Source: Hippophae tibetana
Lineage: Eukaryota; Streptophyta; Magnoliopsida; Rosales; Elaeagnaceae
NCBI GenBank assembly: GCA_037013495.1
Contig: CM072809.1
Location: 8,751,001 to 8,815,000, forward strand
Length of the DNA: 64,000 nt
Reading direction: 5' to 3'
Position numbers and translations under genes: made by a program. Numbering within the stretch: position 1 is the first letter of the stretch; each line of letters opens with the position of its first letter. The notes beneath the pieces are model-generated. The model was not told the DNA's origin, did no database searches, and saw only the letters and a program-made list of their open reading frames with translations. Below, piece by piece: positions 62,892-64,000 of this stretch.

Positions 62892-62941
62892 TAACCGTTG
62901 GGAATGCAACACGTGGTCTTCAGTATAGGTCAACCGTTGGA
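62892..62941 (-). promoter_or_regulatory. Two MSA-like (MYB3R) motifs and a G-box upstream of TIR1
   Basis: On the minus strand CCCAACGGTTA (62892-62902) and TCCAACGGTT (62932-62941) fit the M-specific activator consensus YCYAACGGYYA, fully in the first case and in all ten bases in the second. A CACGTG G-box core sits between them (62910-62915). They lie about 265-315 bp upstream of the TIR1 start. MSA elements bind three-repeat MYB proteins and drive G2/M expression. Confidence 0.6.
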
Positions 62942-62999
62942 TGGGCGGTGGAGTGGGAGTGATCTTATCCACTGAGCGAAGAAGAAGAGCCGCAGAAAA

Positions 63000-64000
63000 C
63001 GGGTAATATATAATAGCATGGAGCCCGATTCAAATCATCAATAAAAGTGACGTTTATGTGTTTTTAATAATTGATAAATATTTTATAAAATATAAAATAA
63101 TTAATAAAAATGTATTTTCATATATTAAAATTCAATGTTTTTTTTAACCCGATTTAACCATATATTTATTCTATATTTATATTAGTAATACAAGGGATAT
63201 CAAAAATAAATCAAGCCAACTCACTTGAAGCCATGATCGGAATACATCGATATTTAATATATTAAATCTTAATAATAACATGCATAAATTATATATAATT
63301 AAATTATTTATAAAATAATAATCAGTTTTATATAATATATATGAGTAAATTTATATTATATAAATACATTATTCACAAACAAATGTTATTTAAAATAAAT
63401 TTATTATTTACATATTACTTAAAGCCCAATGGCGTCTGATCGGGAGAATTTGGTTTGGAAGCCAGAAGAGATAAAGGGGTTATACTAAAGTGTTACTGTG
63501 TGTAACAATATTGGTGTCCTTGAAAGGGAATCTCATGATTCTCATTTCACGGCTTGATCTGAGGGGGTAAAAATAGTTATTACGGGAGCCACCAAAGGAG
63601 CAGATAATTACAATTACACCCTCAGAATATATTATAAAATTTATTAATTTTTAAAATTTATCTAATATTATTTCATTTAATTTTTAATTAAATTAAATAT
63701 AAATTAGTCAATATTAATTAAAATATTTTATTGATTCCTGGTAAACTTAAACAAAAGAAGTAAGAATAAAAAAAATACAATACAGAATTATTTATAATAT
63801 AAATTTAATAAAAAATAATAAAATATATATTTAAATTATATTTATTAAAATTATAATCTAAATAAGATAAAATAAAGATAGTATTTAAACAAAATAAGAT
63901 AATAATATATTATATCATAAAATTAATAAGACAACGAATCATCTTAAATCTCTAATTATGATAAGAAAATACATAAAAATATTAAATCTATAATTATGAT
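63000..64000. other. AT-rich intergenic DNA to window end
   Basis: A less AT-rich patch at 63420-63620 has a short ATG frame (ASDRENLVWKPEEIKG) but stops after 19 codons. No gene is supported. Confidence 0.5.

Overview
The window is AT-rich nuclear DNA from a flowering plant, almost certainly a eudicot. Genes carry short GT-AG introns, the single-copy genes belong to plant-only families (TIR1/AFB auxin receptor, CONSTANS-like B-box factor, SWEET sugar transporter), and most of the intergenic space is decayed retrotransposon and transposon sequence. I cannot name the species from sequence alone. There is no operon, phage, CRISPR or bacterial feature.

Layout. 1-16.5 kb is repeat-rich: an LTR-like repeat (349-582), a structurally complete but dead Ty1/copia element on the minus strand (1420-6747, 131-bp LTRs, near-identical 5-bp target duplications), a possible pararetrovirus-like remnant (8560-9440), a truncated copy of a second copia family (9461-11100), and an inverted relative of the first LTR-like repeat (12438-12770). 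16.6-20.7 kb is a degenerate hAT transposon on the plus strand. 24.3-26.9 kb is an intact CONSTANS-like gene (4 exons), followed by what looks like a decayed duplicate of its last exon. 29.2-32.7 kb is another member of the second copia family, with both LTRs but with the whole reverse transcriptase/RNase H region deleted. 35.6-37.0 kb is a nepenthesin/CDR1-type aspartic protease pseudogene. 37-45.9 kb is AT-rich and gene-free, with long AAT and TTA microsatellites. 45.9-47.3 kb is an intact SWEET gene (6 exons). 48.2-48.5 kb holds a solo LTR of the second copia family in the opposite orientation. 50.2-52.8 kb is an FYV7/TAP26-like rRNA-processing protein gene (3 exons). 53.7-53.8 kb has a candidate small membrane peptide. 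59.4-62.6 kb is an intact TIR1-type auxin receptor gene on the minus strand (3 exons) with a miR393 target site.

The four intact genes are unrelated in function: auxin perception, sugar efflux, light/flowering-type transcription control and ribosome biogenesis. They show no sign of working as a cluster. I found no convincing new multi-gene system. The most interesting signals are local: a 111-bp tandem duplication across the TIR1 stop codon whose outer copy still encodes a TIR1-like tail, two M-specific-activator-like motifs upstream of TIR1, a possible alternative CCT exon in the CONSTANS-like gene, a near-perfect 56-nt palindrome in a SWEET intron, two adjacent G-quadruplex motifs near 57.6 kb, an in-frame 60-bp duplication in the hAT dimerisation domain, and retroelements with specific catalytic losses. 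All exon boundaries were read by eye from reading frame and GT-AG sites.
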